Positions 1 through 8,272 of a stretch of 51,922 nucleotides of DNA are shown in pieces. Made by a program: the position numbers and the translations under genes. Within the stretch, counting starts at the first letter, position 1. The number at the start of each line of letters is the position of its first letter. Origin of the DNA: an uncultured bacterium. Its GTDB lineage: Bacteria > Bacillota_I > Bacilli_A > RFN20 > CAG-826. The stretch is taken from NCBI GenBank assembly GCA_949288485.1, contig CASEKC010000008.1, positions 1 through 51,922 on the forward strand, read 5' to 3'. Under the pieces are notes generated by a model. The model was not told the origin of the DNA. It did no database searches and saw only the letters and a list, made by a program, of their open reading frames with translations.

Positions 1-80
1 TTGCAATAAAGAAATTTATTTTTTTGCGATGAATAGGCCATATTTTTAAATTATATTATTTTATTTTAAAATCTTTTGCA

Positions 81-107
81 TTGAGTTTGATATTTAACGT
101 ATATAAT
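81..107 (+). promoter_or_regulatory. possible maf promoter
   Basis: A TTGAGT -35-like box (81-86) and a TATAAT -10 box (102-107) are separated by 15 bp, shorter than the ideal 17. A second TATAAT lies at 138-143 but has no partner -35. The stretch 1-159 holds no gene that I can see. Either box could drive the Maf gene that starts at 160. Confidence 0.35.
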
Positions 108-159
108 ATTTTACTCTTATTTTGCTTAAGATTAATGTATAATTTTTAAAGAAAAAAAT

Positions 160-771
160 ATGAATAAAGATGAAATTCAAATCATACTTGCTTCTTCATC
201 TCCTCGAAGAAAAGAATTAATCAAAAAATTAAATCTTTCTTATCGAATAATGATTCCACATATCGATGAAAGATTATTGGATGATTATTTTTTTATTAAT
301 AAAAATAATATAAATATTAAAGAATATCCTTTAAAAGAAGCAATTTTAAAAGCTAGTTCGATATTAAGTAACTATAAATTAAAAGAAAATGAAATTTTAT
401 TAACGGTAGATACAGCAATCGTTTTTAATAATAAAATTTATAATAAACCAAAAGATAAGGAGGAAGCTTTTAATACTTTAAAGGAATTCTCTTCTTCTAA
501 CCATGAATGTATTAGTGGTTATCAACTTATTTATAAAGATAAGATAATTAAAAAGATAGTTATTAGTAAAGTTTATTTTAATAAATTAACTTCTTCTTTA
601 ATCAATAAATATTTAAACGAAGTAAATGTTTTAGATAAAGCTGGAAGTTATGCTATTCAAGATGATAAAAAATATCATCTAATAAAGAAAATTGAAGGAA
701 GTTATTATAATATTGTTGGTTTTCCTTTAGAAGAAATTAAAAAAGATATTGATTCTTTAATTAACGAATAA
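160..771 (+). CDS. maf: Maf-family nucleotide pyrophosphatase
   Basis: This is a 203-residue Maf/YhdE-type protein. The family hydrolyses nucleoside triphosphates, including modified ones, to monophosphate plus pyrophosphate, and acts in the cytoplasm in nucleotide-pool cleaning and septum-related control. The N-terminus carries the family signature ILASSSPRRKELI (residues 8-21). LLTVDTAIVF (about residue 80) matches the usual VxADT-type catalytic loop, and the length is normal. No strong Shine-Dalgarno sequence precedes ATG 160, only an A-rich tract. The 3' end overlaps the convergent nadK gene by 11 bp. Confidence 0.88.
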   Translation: MNKDEIQIILASSSPRRKELIKKLNLSYRIMIPHIDERLLDDYFFINKNNINIKEYPLKEAILKASSILSNYKLKENEILLTVDTAIVFNNKIYNKPKDKEEAFNTLKEFSSSNHECISGYQLIYKDKIIKKIVISKVYFNKLTSSLINKYLNEVNVLDKAGSYAIQDDKKYHLIKKIEGSYYNIVGFPLEEIKKDIDSLINE

Positions 772-1600
772 ACATTGAAGATGTTCTTTCAATATAATTC
801 TTTTCTTTATTATGTAATAAACGAATTTTAGTATCTGATAATAAGATTTTAATAAAATCCTTTTTATTAAAATCTTTAATCTCAATTGCTTCACTATCAT
901 AATAAATATTAAAAGAAGATGATGAAAAATTATTAAATATAAATACTTTTTCTTTACTTAAAACAAATGGTGAAGATAAAGAAGTATAACCATTATTTGA
1001 TATTGGAGCACTTTCAATAAATTCTAATAATTCTATTTCATTATCGATTAACGCTCCTTTAAGAGATTTAGCAATTCCACTACTTCCAATTGAAGAAGCA
1101 ATTACACATCCATCCCCTTTTAAAGTTTCAAAAAAAGTATCATCAATAAATATATCAAATTTTAAAGTCGATCCATTAGAAGAATGAATTCTAAATTCAT
1201 TAACTGCGTAATATTCTTCTTTTTTATAAGTGTTATTATTATTTTCTATATATCTATTAACTTCACATTTTAAAAGTGAAACTAAACGATAATTAATATC
1301 TCTTTTTTTTAAATCAGTTAAACTTTTTAAATAATCTTCTTTTTTATATTCACATAAATAGCCAAAATTACCGGTATTTATTGTTATAAAAAGTGGATTA
1401 AATGAATAAAAAGATTGAACACTTCTTAAAAAAGTTCCATCTCCTCCAATTGAAAAAACATAATCTAAAGAAATATCTTTATTATTCTTACTTATTTTAT
1501 CTTCAATATTAATAAAACCAAATTTATTAAGATGGTTTATTAAATCTAATTTCACTTTATTAGAGTAGTCATCTCCACGACTTACTAATATATAATTCAT
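761..1600 (-). CDS. nadK: NAD kinase
   Basis: ATP-NAD kinase phosphorylates NAD to NADP in the cytoplasm. The protein has 279 residues, typical of the short Gram-positive form. The diagnostic GGDGT motif is at residues 52-56, followed by the NTGNFGYL segment near 74-82 (family NxGxxGFL) and the NE motif in AVNEF near 130. The start follows a weak GTAGGT ribosome site. It converges with and slightly overlaps maf, so the two cannot be separated by a terminator. Confidence 0.92.
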   Translation of the reverse strand: MNYILVSRGDDYSNKVKLDLINHLNKFGFINIEDKISKNNKDISLDYVFSIGGDGTFLRSVQSFYSFNPLFITINTGNFGYLCEYKKEDYLKSLTDLKKRDINYRLVSLLKCEVNRYIENNNNTYKKEEYYAVNEFRIHSSNGSTLKFDIFIDDTFFETLKGDGCVIASSIGSSGIAKSLKGALIDNEIELLEFIESAPISNNGYTSLSSPFVLSKEKVFIFNNFSSSSFNIYYDSEAIEIKDFNKKDFIKILLSDTKIRLLHNKEKNYIERTSSMFIR

Positions 1601-1641
1601 ATATTTTTTACCTACAATTTAATTTATTATTTACTTAAAAT

Positions 1642-1651
1642 ATTGTATCAT
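1642..1651. promoter_or_regulatory. back-to-back -10 elements between nadK and the CYTH gene
   Basis: On the minus strand TGATACAAT is an extended -10 (TACAAT at 1647-1642 with TG one base upstream), suited to nadK. On the plus strand TATCAT (1646-1651) overlaps it and could serve the CYTH gene at 1691. No good -35 box is visible in either direction, so this is a tentative divergent promoter core. Confidence 0.35.
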
Positions 1652-1690
1652 ATTTAAGAGTTAATTTTTAAAAAAGAAAGGAAAATCACT

Positions 1691-2275
1691 ATGGCAACAA
1701 ATATTGAAATTGAAGCTAAAGTACTTATTAGTGAAAAAGAATATAATAATGTTTTAAATCATTTTAAAGACCGCGTTATTAAAGAATATGATCAAATTAA
1801 TCATTATATTGATAGCGATGATTTAGCATTAAAAAAGTTAGGTATTGGATGTAGAATTAGAGAAAAAGATAATACTTATACTCTTACTTTAAAAGCTCCA
1901 ATGGCTGAAGGATTACTTGAAAAAGATGAAACATTAAATAAAGAACAATTTAATGCTTTTGTTAAAAGAAATGTCTTCCCTGAATGTAATATAGAAGACT
2001 TTATTAGAATGCTTGGAGTTGAACCTAGTGAATTAAAGGTTCAAGTTGCTTTAACTACTCACCGTGTTGAAGTTGCTTATGAAGATAATACCTATGAATT
2101 CTCAGTTGATCGCAATTCATATAATGGATTAATCGATTATGAACTTGAAATGGCTGGAGCATCTTTATCTAAAGCTAAAGAAAATTTAAAATCAATTTGT
2201 CTTTCAACTAATACATTCTATAAAGATAATTTAAAGAGTAAAGAAACTAGAGCATTAGAATCTTTAAATAAATAA
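1691..2275 (+). CDS. CYTH-domain triphosphate tunnel protein
   Basis: This 194-residue CYTH/triphosphate-tunnel metalloenzyme has the signature ExExK at residues 6-10 (EIEAK). Alternating charged strands follow (RIREKDNTYTLTLK near 57-70, and VDRNSYNGLIDYELEMA near 139-155, which supplies the C-terminal acidic residues). Family members hydrolyse inorganic triphosphate, thiamine triphosphate or similar substrates with a divalent metal. The Firmicutes relatives are YjbK-like proteins and the substrate cannot be told from sequence. A good GAAAGGA ribosome site precedes ATG. The gene ends at a clear bidirectional terminator. Confidence 0.85.
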   Translation: MATNIEIEAKVLISEKEYNNVLNHFKDRVIKEYDQINHYIDSDDLALKKLGIGCRIREKDNTYTLTLKAPMAEGLLEKDETLNKEQFNAFVKRNVFPECNIEDFIRMLGVEPSELKVQVALTTHRVEVAYEDNTYEFSVDRNSYNGLIDYELEMAGASLSKAKENLKSICLSTNTFYKDNLKSKETRALESLNK

Positions 2276-2298
2276 TAATAATTATATTAAATTAATAA

Positions 2299-2331
2299 AA
2301 AACCGTAGATATATAAATTGTCTACGGTTTT
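2299..2331. terminator. bidirectional terminator between CYTH and spx
   Basis: An 11-bp stem AAAACCGTAGA (2299-2309) pairs with TCTACGGTTTT (2321-2331) around an 11-nt loop. It is flanked by A- and T-rich runs on both sides, so it can end transcripts from both convergent genes. The 3' arm reaches the spx stop codon. Confidence 0.85.
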
Positions 2332-2777
2332 TATTCTTTTTTATTATTTATAGAAGAAGAAAGAGAAATAACCGAAGGATCACAATCAATACAATCTTTA
2401 CAGATGTTTTCACGTAAGAATCTTCTTGCACGAGGGATAAATGCACTAATTTCATCTTCACTATATCCAACTTGCATTTTATGATCATCAACCATAATTG
2501 GTCTTTTTAATACTGATGGATTATCTTTAATAAATTTAATAAGTTCATTAATTGACATTTCATCAATATTAACATTACCTTCTTTAATTACTTTACTTCT
2601 AGTAGAAATAATATCTTCAGTGCCATTTTCACTTTTAAGTAATAATTCTTTTAATTCTTCATCTTTTAAAGGTTGAGCTAAAATATTTTTTTCTTTATAA
2701 GGAATTTTATTTTCTTCAAAATATCTTTTAACCTTTCGACATGAAGAACAAGATGGCGATGTATAAATAGTAATCAT
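2331..2777 (-). CDS. spx: Spx/ArsC-family redox regulator
   Basis: Spx is a thioredoxin-fold protein that binds the RNA polymerase alpha C-terminal domain and redirects transcription under disulfide stress. The chosen start gives 148 residues beginning ITIYTSPSCSSC, with the redox CxxC at residues 10 and 13. The conserved RPIMVDDHKMQVGY block follows near residue 88. A longer frame to 2804 exists but adds nine hydrophobic residues absent from the family. TATAAT ends 7 nt before ATG 2777, so the mRNA is probably leaderless. It follows the HepT-like gene behind a terminator-like hairpin. Confidence 0.85.
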   Translation of the reverse strand: MITIYTSPSCSSCRKVKRYFEENKIPYKEKNILAQPLKDEELKELLLKSENGTEDIISTRSKVIKEGNVNIDEMSINELIKFIKDNPSVLKRPIMVDDHKMQVGYSEDEISAFIPRARRFLRENICKDCIDCDPSVISLSSSINNKKE

Positions 2778-2784
2778 ATGAAAA

Positions 2785-2829
2785 ATTATAGCATAAATTA
2801 ACACTTTTAATAAGATATCTTTATGCTAT
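2785..2829 (-). promoter_or_regulatory. overlapping terminator stem and spx -10 box
   Basis: Read on the minus strand, ATAGCATAAA (2829-2820) can pair with TTTATGCTAT (2797-2788) across a 22-nt loop, then AATTTTT follows, as expected for a terminator of the upstream HAD/HepT-like genes. The 3' arm also contains TATAAT (2790-2785), placed so that transcription would start at or next to the spx ATG. No good -35 is visible. Confidence 0.55.
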
Positions 2830-2853
2830 TATCTTAAGAAAGTCAGATAAAAC

Positions 2854-3219
2854 TTACTTATTTTCTAATAAAAATAAAAGATAAGGGAAGGCTTTAGAAA
2901 TTAAATCATAAATAAAAGAAAGATTGATATTATCTTCTTTTAAACATTTATCATAAATTAAGGCTAATTCATCAAAATTAACATTGTTATATTTATTTTT
3001 TAATTCATCAATATCTTTAATTTTACTAGCTATTTCACTAATTACTAAAATAGTATAGCAAGTTGCATCAAAACTTTTATCATCTTTAAAAAATTCATCA
3101 GCTTCTCTTGAAGCTAAATAATCAATTGCTTTTTTAATCCATCTTTTAAGACCAAAAATTAATTCTTCAGTATAACTCATATTTTCTATAGTTTGATTAT
3201 TATTATTATTATTTTCCAT
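2854..3219 (-). CDS. HepT-like (DUF86/HEPN) helical protein, degenerate
   Basis: This 121-residue, mostly helical protein starts with an Asn-rich run. The middle (about 42-85: EFFKDDKSFDATCYTILVI and the region after it) follows the HepT/DUF86 pattern of a FxxD block, a helix ending in IxExA, then a KxxYxxVxF segment. The HEPN catalytic RxxxxH motif expected next is absent, so RNase activity is unlikely. No partner MNT nucleotidyltransferase is adjacent. Its start overlaps the end of the HAD gene by 11 bp, suggesting translational coupling. An alternative reading is an unrelated helical protein. Confidence 0.5.
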   Translation of the reverse strand: MENNNNNNQTIENMSYTEELIFGLKRWIKKAIDYLASREADEFFKDDKSFDATCYTILVISEIASKIKDIDELKNKYNNVNFDELALIYDKCLKEDNINLSFIYDLISKAFPYLLFLLENK

Positions 3220-3871
3220 ATCTTTCTACTATCTCCTCAACTTTACTAAAATCATCGATAAAAAATGAAGGATGATTATTTAATATTTCATTTTTATCTC
3301 CATAACCATAACTTACTATTATTGATTTAAGATTTAAATTATTAGCAGCTTTTAAATCAACAATTGAATCACCACAATAAAAACCATTTTCTTTATTTAA
3401 ATCTAAGCTTTTTATTAATTCATTTAAATAAGTTGGATCAGGTTTTCTTTTTATTTCTTTTCTTTCACCTTTAATATCAATAAATAATTCTTTTTCTTGA
3501 CCATTAAACTTATTTTTAATTAATTTTTGTAATAATTCATCAGGTTTATTTGAATTAATTAATAAAATGTAACCTTTAGATTTTAAACTTATTAATGTAT
3601 TTAAAACATTATTAAAAAAAGGTGAAATATATTGAGTCTTTTCATAATTTTTTAAATATAAAGAATATTCACTTTCACTAAATTCTCTATTTAATGCTTT
3701 TTTAAATAATATTCTCGCACCATTTCCAATAAACGTTTTTACTTCTTCTTTTAAATAACATTTATCAATATTTAATTCTTTTAAAGTTAAATTTAATCCA
3801 TCTTTAATCCCTTCTAAAGTATCAATTAATGTTCCATCTAAATCAAAAATAATAAATTTGTTATTTTTCAT
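3209..3871 (-). CDS. HAD-family phosphatase (Gph-like)
   Basis: This 220-residue haloacid-dehalogenase hydrolase has all four motifs. DLDGT (nucleophile D10 and D12) is motif I, the LLINSNKP region is motif II, KPDP is motif III with the Lys, and CGDSIVDLKAA is motif IV. The helical cap between motifs I and II makes it a phosphoglycolate-phosphatase-like subclass I enzyme, and the real substrate is unknown. TATAAT lies 9 nt before the ATG, giving a nearly leaderless message. It overlaps the downstream HepT-like gene. Confidence 0.85.
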   Translation of the reverse strand: MKNNKFIIFDLDGTLIDTLEGIKDGLNLTLKELNIDKCYLKEEVKTFIGNGARILFKKALNREFSESEYSLYLKNYEKTQYISPFFNNVLNTLISLKSKGYILLINSNKPDELLQKLIKNKFNGQEKELFIDIKGERKEIKRKPDPTYLNELIKSLDLNKENGFYCGDSIVDLKAANNLNLKSIIVSYGYGDKNEILNNHPSFFIDDFSKVEEIVERYGK

Positions 3872-3878
3872 AATAAAA

Positions 3879-3905
3879 AAATTATACTCTAAATGAGTAT
3901 AATTT
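3879..3905 (-). terminator. lipoprotein terminator containing the HAD gene -10 box
   Basis: On the minus strand AAATTATACTC (3905-3895) pairs with GAGTATAATTT (3889-3879) over a 5-nt loop and runs into a T tract, a good intrinsic terminator for the small lipoprotein gene. The 3' arm includes TATAAT (3886-3881), positioned as the -10 box of the HAD gene. Confidence 0.7.
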
Positions 3906-3927
3906 TATATTCTAATACTTATATTTT

Positions 3928-4104
3928 TTATTTAATAACTAATAAATTATATTTATTATCTTCTTTATTAATTTCTTTATTATTTTCACTAGATAAAACT
4001 TCACTATTTGTTGTAATATCAATAGTTATTTGGCCTGAACAAGAAGTTAATGCTCCTACTCCTAAAATAAGTAATGATGATAATAAAAATAATTTTCTTT
4101 TCAT
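3928..4104 (-). CDS. small secreted lipoprotein (58 residues)
   Basis: The reading frame starts at ATG 4104 and ends at TAA 3928. It encodes MKRKLFLLSS followed by a hydrophobic core and the lipobox LTSC with Cys at residue 22. A Ser/Asn/Glu/Lys-rich tail of about 36 residues follows. This is a textbook lipoprotein signal peptide, so the protein should be lipidated and anchored outside the membrane. No function is recognised. It lies between its own -10 box and a terminator and is probably monocistronic. The opposite-strand frame at 3893-4111 is a shadow. Confidence 0.75.
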   Translation of the reverse strand: MKRKLFLLSSLLILGVGALTSCSGQITIDITTNSEVLSSENNKEINKEDNKYNLLVIK

Positions 4105-4140
4105 AAATTAACTAGCTTTCAATATTGATTTTCTATAAGT

Positions 4141-4146
4141 ATTATA
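4141..4146 (-). promoter_or_regulatory. -10 box for the small lipoprotein
   Basis: TATAAT on the minus strand (4146-4141) lies 36 nt upstream of ATG 4104. The -35 region is poor. It sits just downstream of the ribosomal supercluster terminator in the direction of transcription. Confidence 0.4.
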
Positions 4147-4172
4147 CTATAAAAGTAAGTTTTAATATATAA

Positions 4173-4206
4173 AAAAGTGGAGAAATAATTTATTTTCTCC
4201 ACTTTT
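4173..4206 (-). terminator. terminator of the ribosomal protein supercluster
   Basis: A 13-bp stem pairs 4173-4185 with 4194-4206 (core GTGGAG/CTCCAC) over an 8-nt loop. On the minus strand it is followed by a run of T residues. It lies 21 nt after the rplQ stop codon and should end the rpsJ-rplQ transcript. Confidence 0.9.
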
Positions 4207-4227
4207 ATTTAAATATATTAGAAATAA

Positions 4228-4623
4228 TTAATCTGCAAGAGTTAATAATCTAATAGGGGCATTGTCTCCTTTACGGTTTTCAAGTTTATAAATTCTTAAA
4301 TAACCGCCATTTCTAGAAGCAAATCTTTTTGCTAAATCATCAAATAATTTAGTTAATGCATCAGCTTTATCTTCAACATGATATTTTCTTAAAATAGCTG
4401 CTGCTTGTCTTCTAGCATGTAAGTCACCTCTTTTAGCAAGAGTAACTAAATGATCAAATTCTTTAACAACATCTTTAACCATTCCTCTTGTAACAGTAAC
4501 TTTTTCAAATAAAACTAATTCAGTAACAAGGTTTCTAACTTGTCCTTTATGTTTTGATGAAGTATAAGGAGTTTTAAATCTTACGCCACCTTTACCATGA
4601 ACATTTTTTCTTCCAATTTGCAT
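4228..4623 (-). CDS. rplQ: 50S ribosomal protein L17
   Basis: L17 (131 residues) is a large-subunit protein near the tunnel exit. Features seen are the basic N-terminus, the RNLVTELVLFEKVTVT segment and the ARRQAAAILRKY stretch typical of bL17, with the C-terminal GGYLRIYKLENRKGDNA block. It is the last gene of the supercluster and follows rpoA, the usual bacterial order. Confidence 0.96.
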   Translation of the reverse strand: MQIGRKNVHGKGGVRFKTPYTSSKHKGQVRNLVTELVLFEKVTVTRGMVKDVVKEFDHLVTLAKRGDLHARRQAAAILRKYHVEDKADALTKLFDDLAKRFASRNGGYLRIYKLENRKGDNAPIRLLTLAD

Positions 4624-4637
4624 AATTCTCTCCTTAA

Positions 4638-5633
4638 TTAATCGAGTTTATTATCTTTAAAGTGGAGTCCTTTTTCGATAAGTTTATCTTTGACTTCTTT
4701 TAAAGATTTTTTACCTAAATTTCTTACTTTCATCATTTCAGCCTCACTCTTTTGAGTTAAATCTAAAACAGTTTGAATACCAGCACGTTTTAAACAATTA
4801 TAACTTCTAACAGTTAAATCTAAATCTTCGATAGATAAATTTTCGAAAGTTTCTTGTTTTTGAACGATTGGATCTTTAATTAAACTTAATTCATCAAATT
4901 TAGATGTTAAATTTGAGAAGTTAGCGAAATGTGAAATTAATATTCCACTAGCAAGTGATAATGAATCAGTAGGATTAATAGCGCCATTTGTCCAAACTTC
5001 TAAAATAAGTTTATCAAAACGAGAATCATGTCCTACACGGGTAGACTCAACTTTATAATTGACTCTAACAATTGGAGAATAGTTAGAATCGGTAGCGATT
5101 ACCCCACGGCTATGAATATATTGTTTATTTTCTTCATTTGTTGCGAATCCACGACCATTTCTAATATGGATAACCATATGTAAATGACCACCAGCAGCAA
5201 CATTACAAATTTCTAAATCTTTATTAATTACTGTAACTCCAGTAGGAAGAACTTTAGAAATTTCCTCACCAGTTACTTTGCGTGGACCTTCAACATCGAT
5301 AGTAGCTTCATAATCTGCTTCTCCAATAGTATCAGATTTCAAAACTAAATCTTTTAAATTTAAGATGATTTGAGTTAAATCTTCTTCAACTCCATCTAAA
5401 GCTGTAAATTCATGTACAGCACCTTCTACTTCAATTGCATATACGCTTGTTCCAGGAAGAGCACTAAGTAAAACTCTTCTCATTGCGTTACCAAGAGTTA
5501 ATCCAAATCCTCTTTCGAGTGGTTCGCAAACAACTTTAGCATAATGCTCATTTTGATCTTCGAAGGTTAATTGAAATTTGACTTCTTCGAAAGGGTGAGC
5601 AATTTTTAATTCATTTAACTTTTCTTCAGCCAT
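4638..5633 (-). CDS. rpoA: RNA polymerase alpha subunit
   Basis: The alpha subunit (331 residues) dimerises to nucleate RNA polymerase assembly. The N-terminal domain (about 15-240) contains PLERGFGLTLGNAMRRVLLS. The C-terminal domain (about 262-325) carries the helix-hairpin-helix that contacts UP elements and regulators such as Spx, which is encoded in this window. The start at 5633 has a perfect AAAGGGG ribosome site. The longer open frame to 5681 would run into rpsK and lacks family similarity. Confidence 0.97.
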   Translation of the reverse strand: MAEEKLNELKIAHPFEEVKFQLTFEDQNEHYAKVVCEPLERGFGLTLGNAMRRVLLSALPGTSVYAIEVEGAVHEFTALDGVEEDLTQIILNLKDLVLKSDTIGEADYEATIDVEGPRKVTGEEISKVLPTGVTVINKDLEICNVAAGGHLHMVIHIRNGRGFATNEENKQYIHSRGVIATDSNYSPIVRVNYKVESTRVGHDSRFDKLILEVWTNGAINPTDSLSLASGILISHFANFSNLTSKFDELSLIKDPIVQKQETFENLSIEDLDLTVRSYNCLKRAGIQTVLDLTQKSEAEMMKVRNLGKKSLKEVKDKLIEKGLHFKDNKLD

Positions 5634-5650
5634 TTTTATTCCCCCTTTAA

Positions 5651-6040
5651 TTAGCCACGTCTTCTTTTTGGTGGACGGCAACCGTTATGTGGAATTGGAG
5701 TTGTATCAACTATTGATGTAATAGTGAGTCCAGCTTGAGATAATGCTCTAATTGCACTTTCTCTTCCTGCTCCAGGTCCTTTAACATCAACATCAACTGT
5801 TTTAATTCCTTGGTCGACAGCGGCTTTACCAGCAGCTTCAGCAGCACTTTGAGCAGCAAATGGAGTAGATTTTTTAGCTCCTTTGAAACCTAAGACACCG
5901 CTTGATGACCAAGCAATAGCATTGCCTTGTTCATCAGTAATTGTAACGATGGTGTTATTAAAGGTTGAATGTATATGAGCAACGCCTTTAGTATACGTTC
6001 TCTTAATCTTCTTTTTACGGGTAGTTTGTTTTCTTGCCAT
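5651..6040 (-). CDS. rpsK: 30S ribosomal protein S11
   Basis: S11 (129 residues) belongs to the 30S platform. The central [20 protein letters not shown] block and the C-terminal [15 protein letters not shown] are diagnostic. It sits between rpsM and rpoA in the alpha operon, with a CTCC-complement ribosome site upstream. Confidence 0.97.
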   Translation of the reverse strand: MARKQTTRKKKIKRTYTKGVAHIHSTFNNTIVTITDEQGNAIAWSSSGVLGFKGAKKSTPFAAQSAAEAAGKAAVDQGIKTVDVDVKGPGAGRESAIRALSQAGLTITSIVDTTPIPHNGCRPPKRRRG

Positions 6041-6059
6041 ACTTTTTTCTACCTCCTAA

Positions 6060-6434
6060 CTATTTAACAGCTTCTTTCTTGTTCGCAATGGTTTTTGCTG
6101 GACCTTTACGAGTACGAGCGTTAGTTTTAGTTCTTTGTCCTCTTACTGGAAGACCTCTTCTATGTCTAATACCACGGTAGCAACCGATTTCTTGAAGTCT
6201 TTTGATGTTTAAGCCGACTTCTCTTCTTAAATCACCTTCAACTTTTAAGTGAGCGATTTCACCACGGATTTTTGTTAATTCTTCTTCACTTAAATCTTTA
6301 ACTCTAGTTTGTGGATTAACACCAACTTTTTCTAAGATTTTCTTTGAAGTAGAAAGACCAATACCATAAATATATGTTAATGAGATAACAACATTTTTAT
6401 CGTTTGGAATATCAACACCGACTATACGTGCCAT
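6060..6434 (-). CDS. rpsM: 30S ribosomal protein S13
   Basis: S13 (124 residues) is a 30S head protein contacting the P-site tRNA and the 50S bridge. The start [13 protein letters not shown], the helix-two-turn-helix region, [16 protein letters not shown] and the Lys-rich tail are all present. It is followed by rpsK in the conserved order. Confidence 0.97.
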   Translation of the reverse strand: MARIVGVDIPNDKNVVISLTYIYGIGLSTSKKILEKVGVNPQTRVKDLSEEELTKIRGEIAHLKVEGDLRREVGLNIKRLQEIGCYRGIRHRRGLPVRGQRTKTNARTRKGPAKTIANKKEAVK

Positions 6435-6461
6435 ATTTTAATATTTCCTCCAAAATTGAAA

Positions 6462-6575
6462 TTAACCTTGTCTTTGTTTATGTTTTGGATTAGAACAAAT
6501 GACCATAACTTTGCCATGTCTTCTAATAACTTTACATTTATCACAAATTGGTTTTACTGAAGGTCTTACTTTCAT
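6462..6575 (-). CDS. rpmJ: 50S ribosomal protein L36
   Basis: The frame ATG 6575 to TAA 6462 encodes a 37-residue bL36. Its start [15 protein letters not shown] carries the first CxxC pair, followed by a third Cys and a His in ICSNPKH. It is therefore the zinc-binding C+ form. A GGAGGAAATTTT ribosome site precedes the start. Its place between infA and rpsM is the standard one. Confidence 0.95.
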   Translation of the reverse strand: MKVRPSVKPICDKCKVIRRHGKVMVICSNPKHKQRQG

Positions 6576-6616
6576 AAAATTTCCTCCGTTTTAAAATAAA
6601 TAATTTTTTTGAATAG

Positions 6617-6835
6617 TTATTTATGTCTAAATACTATTCGGCCATTGTTTAAATCATAAGGCGATAGTTCAACTGTAACTCGATCACCTGGTAAAATGCG
6701 AATGTAATGCATACGGATTTTACCAGAAACAGTGGCGTGAATTACAACATCATTTTCGAGTTTTACCTTAAAATTAGCGTTAGGTAAAGCTTCAACAACT
6801 ACTGCCTCGACAGTGATAACATCTTGTTTTGCCAT
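6617..6835 (-). CDS. infA: translation initiation factor IF-1
   Basis: IF-1 (72 residues) is an OB-fold protein that occupies the 30S A site during initiation. [41 protein letters not shown] and [16 protein letters not shown] match the family along its full length. It lies 5 nt after map and is followed by rpmJ. Confidence 0.96.
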   Translation of the reverse strand: MAKQDVITVEAVVVEALPNANFKVKLENDVVIHATVSGKIRMHYIRILPGDRVTVELSPYDLNNGRIVFRHK

Positions 6836-6840
6836 GTTTT

Positions 6841-7608
6841 CTAAATTTCTTCTCCCTCTTTTAATGTTAATATTTGATAGCCATCTTTTGTAACAACAAT
6901 AGTGTTTTCATAATGACAACACATCTTCCCATCTTTTGTTTTTACAGTCCAGCCATCTTCTAGAGTATATAAATCTTTTTTACCTTCGTTGACCATTGGT
7001 TCAATTGCAAGAGTCATTCCTTCTTTTAAAATAGGACCTTCTCCTATTTCTCCAACATTAGGAACATAAGGATCTTCATGCATTTCTCTTCCAATGCCAT
7101 GTCCAGTATAATCTTCTGTTAAAGAATAACCTTCTTTTTTAGCAGTTTCCTCTATTTTATGAGAGATATCTCCAAGATGAACTCCTGGTTTAATTAACTT
7201 GACCGCTTCAAAGAAACATCTTTTAGTTGTTTCAAGTAAATGTAATGTCTCTTCTTTAACATTACCAACCGGGAATGTTCTACAAGCATCTACGTGATAA
7301 CCATCTTTTAAGACGACACAATCATAAGATACTATATCACCATCTTTTAATATAATCTTTTTAGATGGGATTCCATGTATAAGTGTATCATTTACACTTA
7401 TACAAATATTGCCAGGGAAGCCACCATATCCTTTACATGCAGGAATCGCTCCAGAGGAGCGAATATACCTGCAAGCAATTTTGTCTAATTCTGCGGTTGA
7501 AATGCCTGGTTTCGTATGTTTTTCTAATTCATCGAATAAACCAATCATTACTTTCCCAGCAATTTTCATTAATTCGATTTCTCTTCTACTTTTAATGATT
7601 ATTGCCAT
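6841..7608 (-). CDS. map: methionine aminopeptidase type I
   Basis: This enzyme removes the initiator Met from nascent proteins. The 255-residue type I protein has the metal-binding residues in order: the two Asp in [20 protein letters not shown], His in [12 protein letters not shown], Glu in AIEPMVNEG and Glu in HYENTIVV. The substrate-binding His is in LIHGIPS. It follows adk by 14 nt in the secY-adk-map-infA arrangement common in Firmicutes. Confidence 0.96.
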   Translation of the reverse strand: MAIIIKSRREIELMKIAGKVMIGLFDELEKHTKPGISTAELDKIACRYIRSSGAIPACKGYGGFPGNICISVNDTLIHGIPSKKIILKDGDIVSYDCVVLKDGYHVDACRTFPVGNVKEETLHLLETTKRCFFEAVKLIKPGVHLGDISHKIEETAKKEGYSLTEDYTGHGIGREMHEDPYVPNVGEIGEGPILKEGMTLAIEPMVNEGKKDLYTLEDGWTVKTKDGKMCCHYENTIVVTKDGYQILTLKEGEEI

Positions 7609-7622
7609 TTATAAATGCCTTC

Positions 7623-8270
7623 TTATTTTAAGATTTCTTTTATATCAGACATTAATTCATCAAGATTTTTAGTACCATTAACTTCGTGAATGATACCTTT
7701 TTTAGAATAGAATTCGATAAGTGGTTCAGTTTGATGATGATATTCATCTAAACGTGTTTTTAAAGCTTCTTCGTTATCATCTTTTCTTTGAATAAGCTCT
7801 CCTCCACATAAATCACAAACTCCTTCAACTTTTGGTTTAAGGTTTGTAACATGATATGGAGCACCACAATTTTTACAAACTCTTCTGCCACAGATTCTGT
7901 CTTTTAAGACACTTTCTGGGACATTGATGTCGATAACATAATTTATAGGACGATTGATTGTTTCGCCAATTTTTTCAAGCTCTTCAGCTTGATGTAAATT
8001 TCTTGGGAAACCATCAAGAAGAAAACCGTCCTTACAATCATCTTTAGCTAATCTTTCTTTAACTAAAGAAATCGTAACTTCATCAGGAACTAATAAACCT
8101 TTATCCATATAAGATTTAGCAAGCTTACCAAGTTCAGTTTCATTCTTTAATGCTTCTCTAAACATATCTCCAGTGGAAATATGAGGAATATTGAATTCAC
8201 TAGTAATTCTTTTAGCATTTGTTCCTTTTCCTGCTCCAGGAGCACCAAGTAAAATAATAGTTTTTAACAT
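7623..8270 (-). CDS. adk: adenylate kinase, zinc-type lid
   Basis: Adenylate kinase interconverts ATP plus AMP with 2 ADP. The 215-residue protein carries the P-loop GAPGAGKGT, the LLDGFPR AMP-site motif and a lid with four Cys (CKNC and, about 20 residues on, CDLC) that bind zinc, as in Gram-positive long-form enzymes. It starts 2 nt after the secY stop codon, indicating tight coupling. Confidence 0.96.
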   Translation of the reverse strand: MLKTIILLGAPGAGKGTNAKRITSEFNIPHISTGDMFREALKNETELGKLAKSYMDKGLLVPDEVTISLVKERLAKDDCKDGFLLDGFPRNLHQAEELEKIGETINRPINYVIDINVPESVLKDRICGRRVCKNCGAPYHVTNLKPKVEGVCDLCGGELIQRKDDNEEALKTRLDEYHHQTEPLIEFYSKKGIIHEVNGTKNLDELMSDIKEILK

Positions 8271-8272
8271 TT

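Noticed and set aside
3893-4111. 72-codon plus-strand frame
   Set aside because: It lies opposite the lipoprotein gene 3928-4104, whose signal peptide and lipobox are far more convincing; the plus frame is a shadow with no ribosome site.
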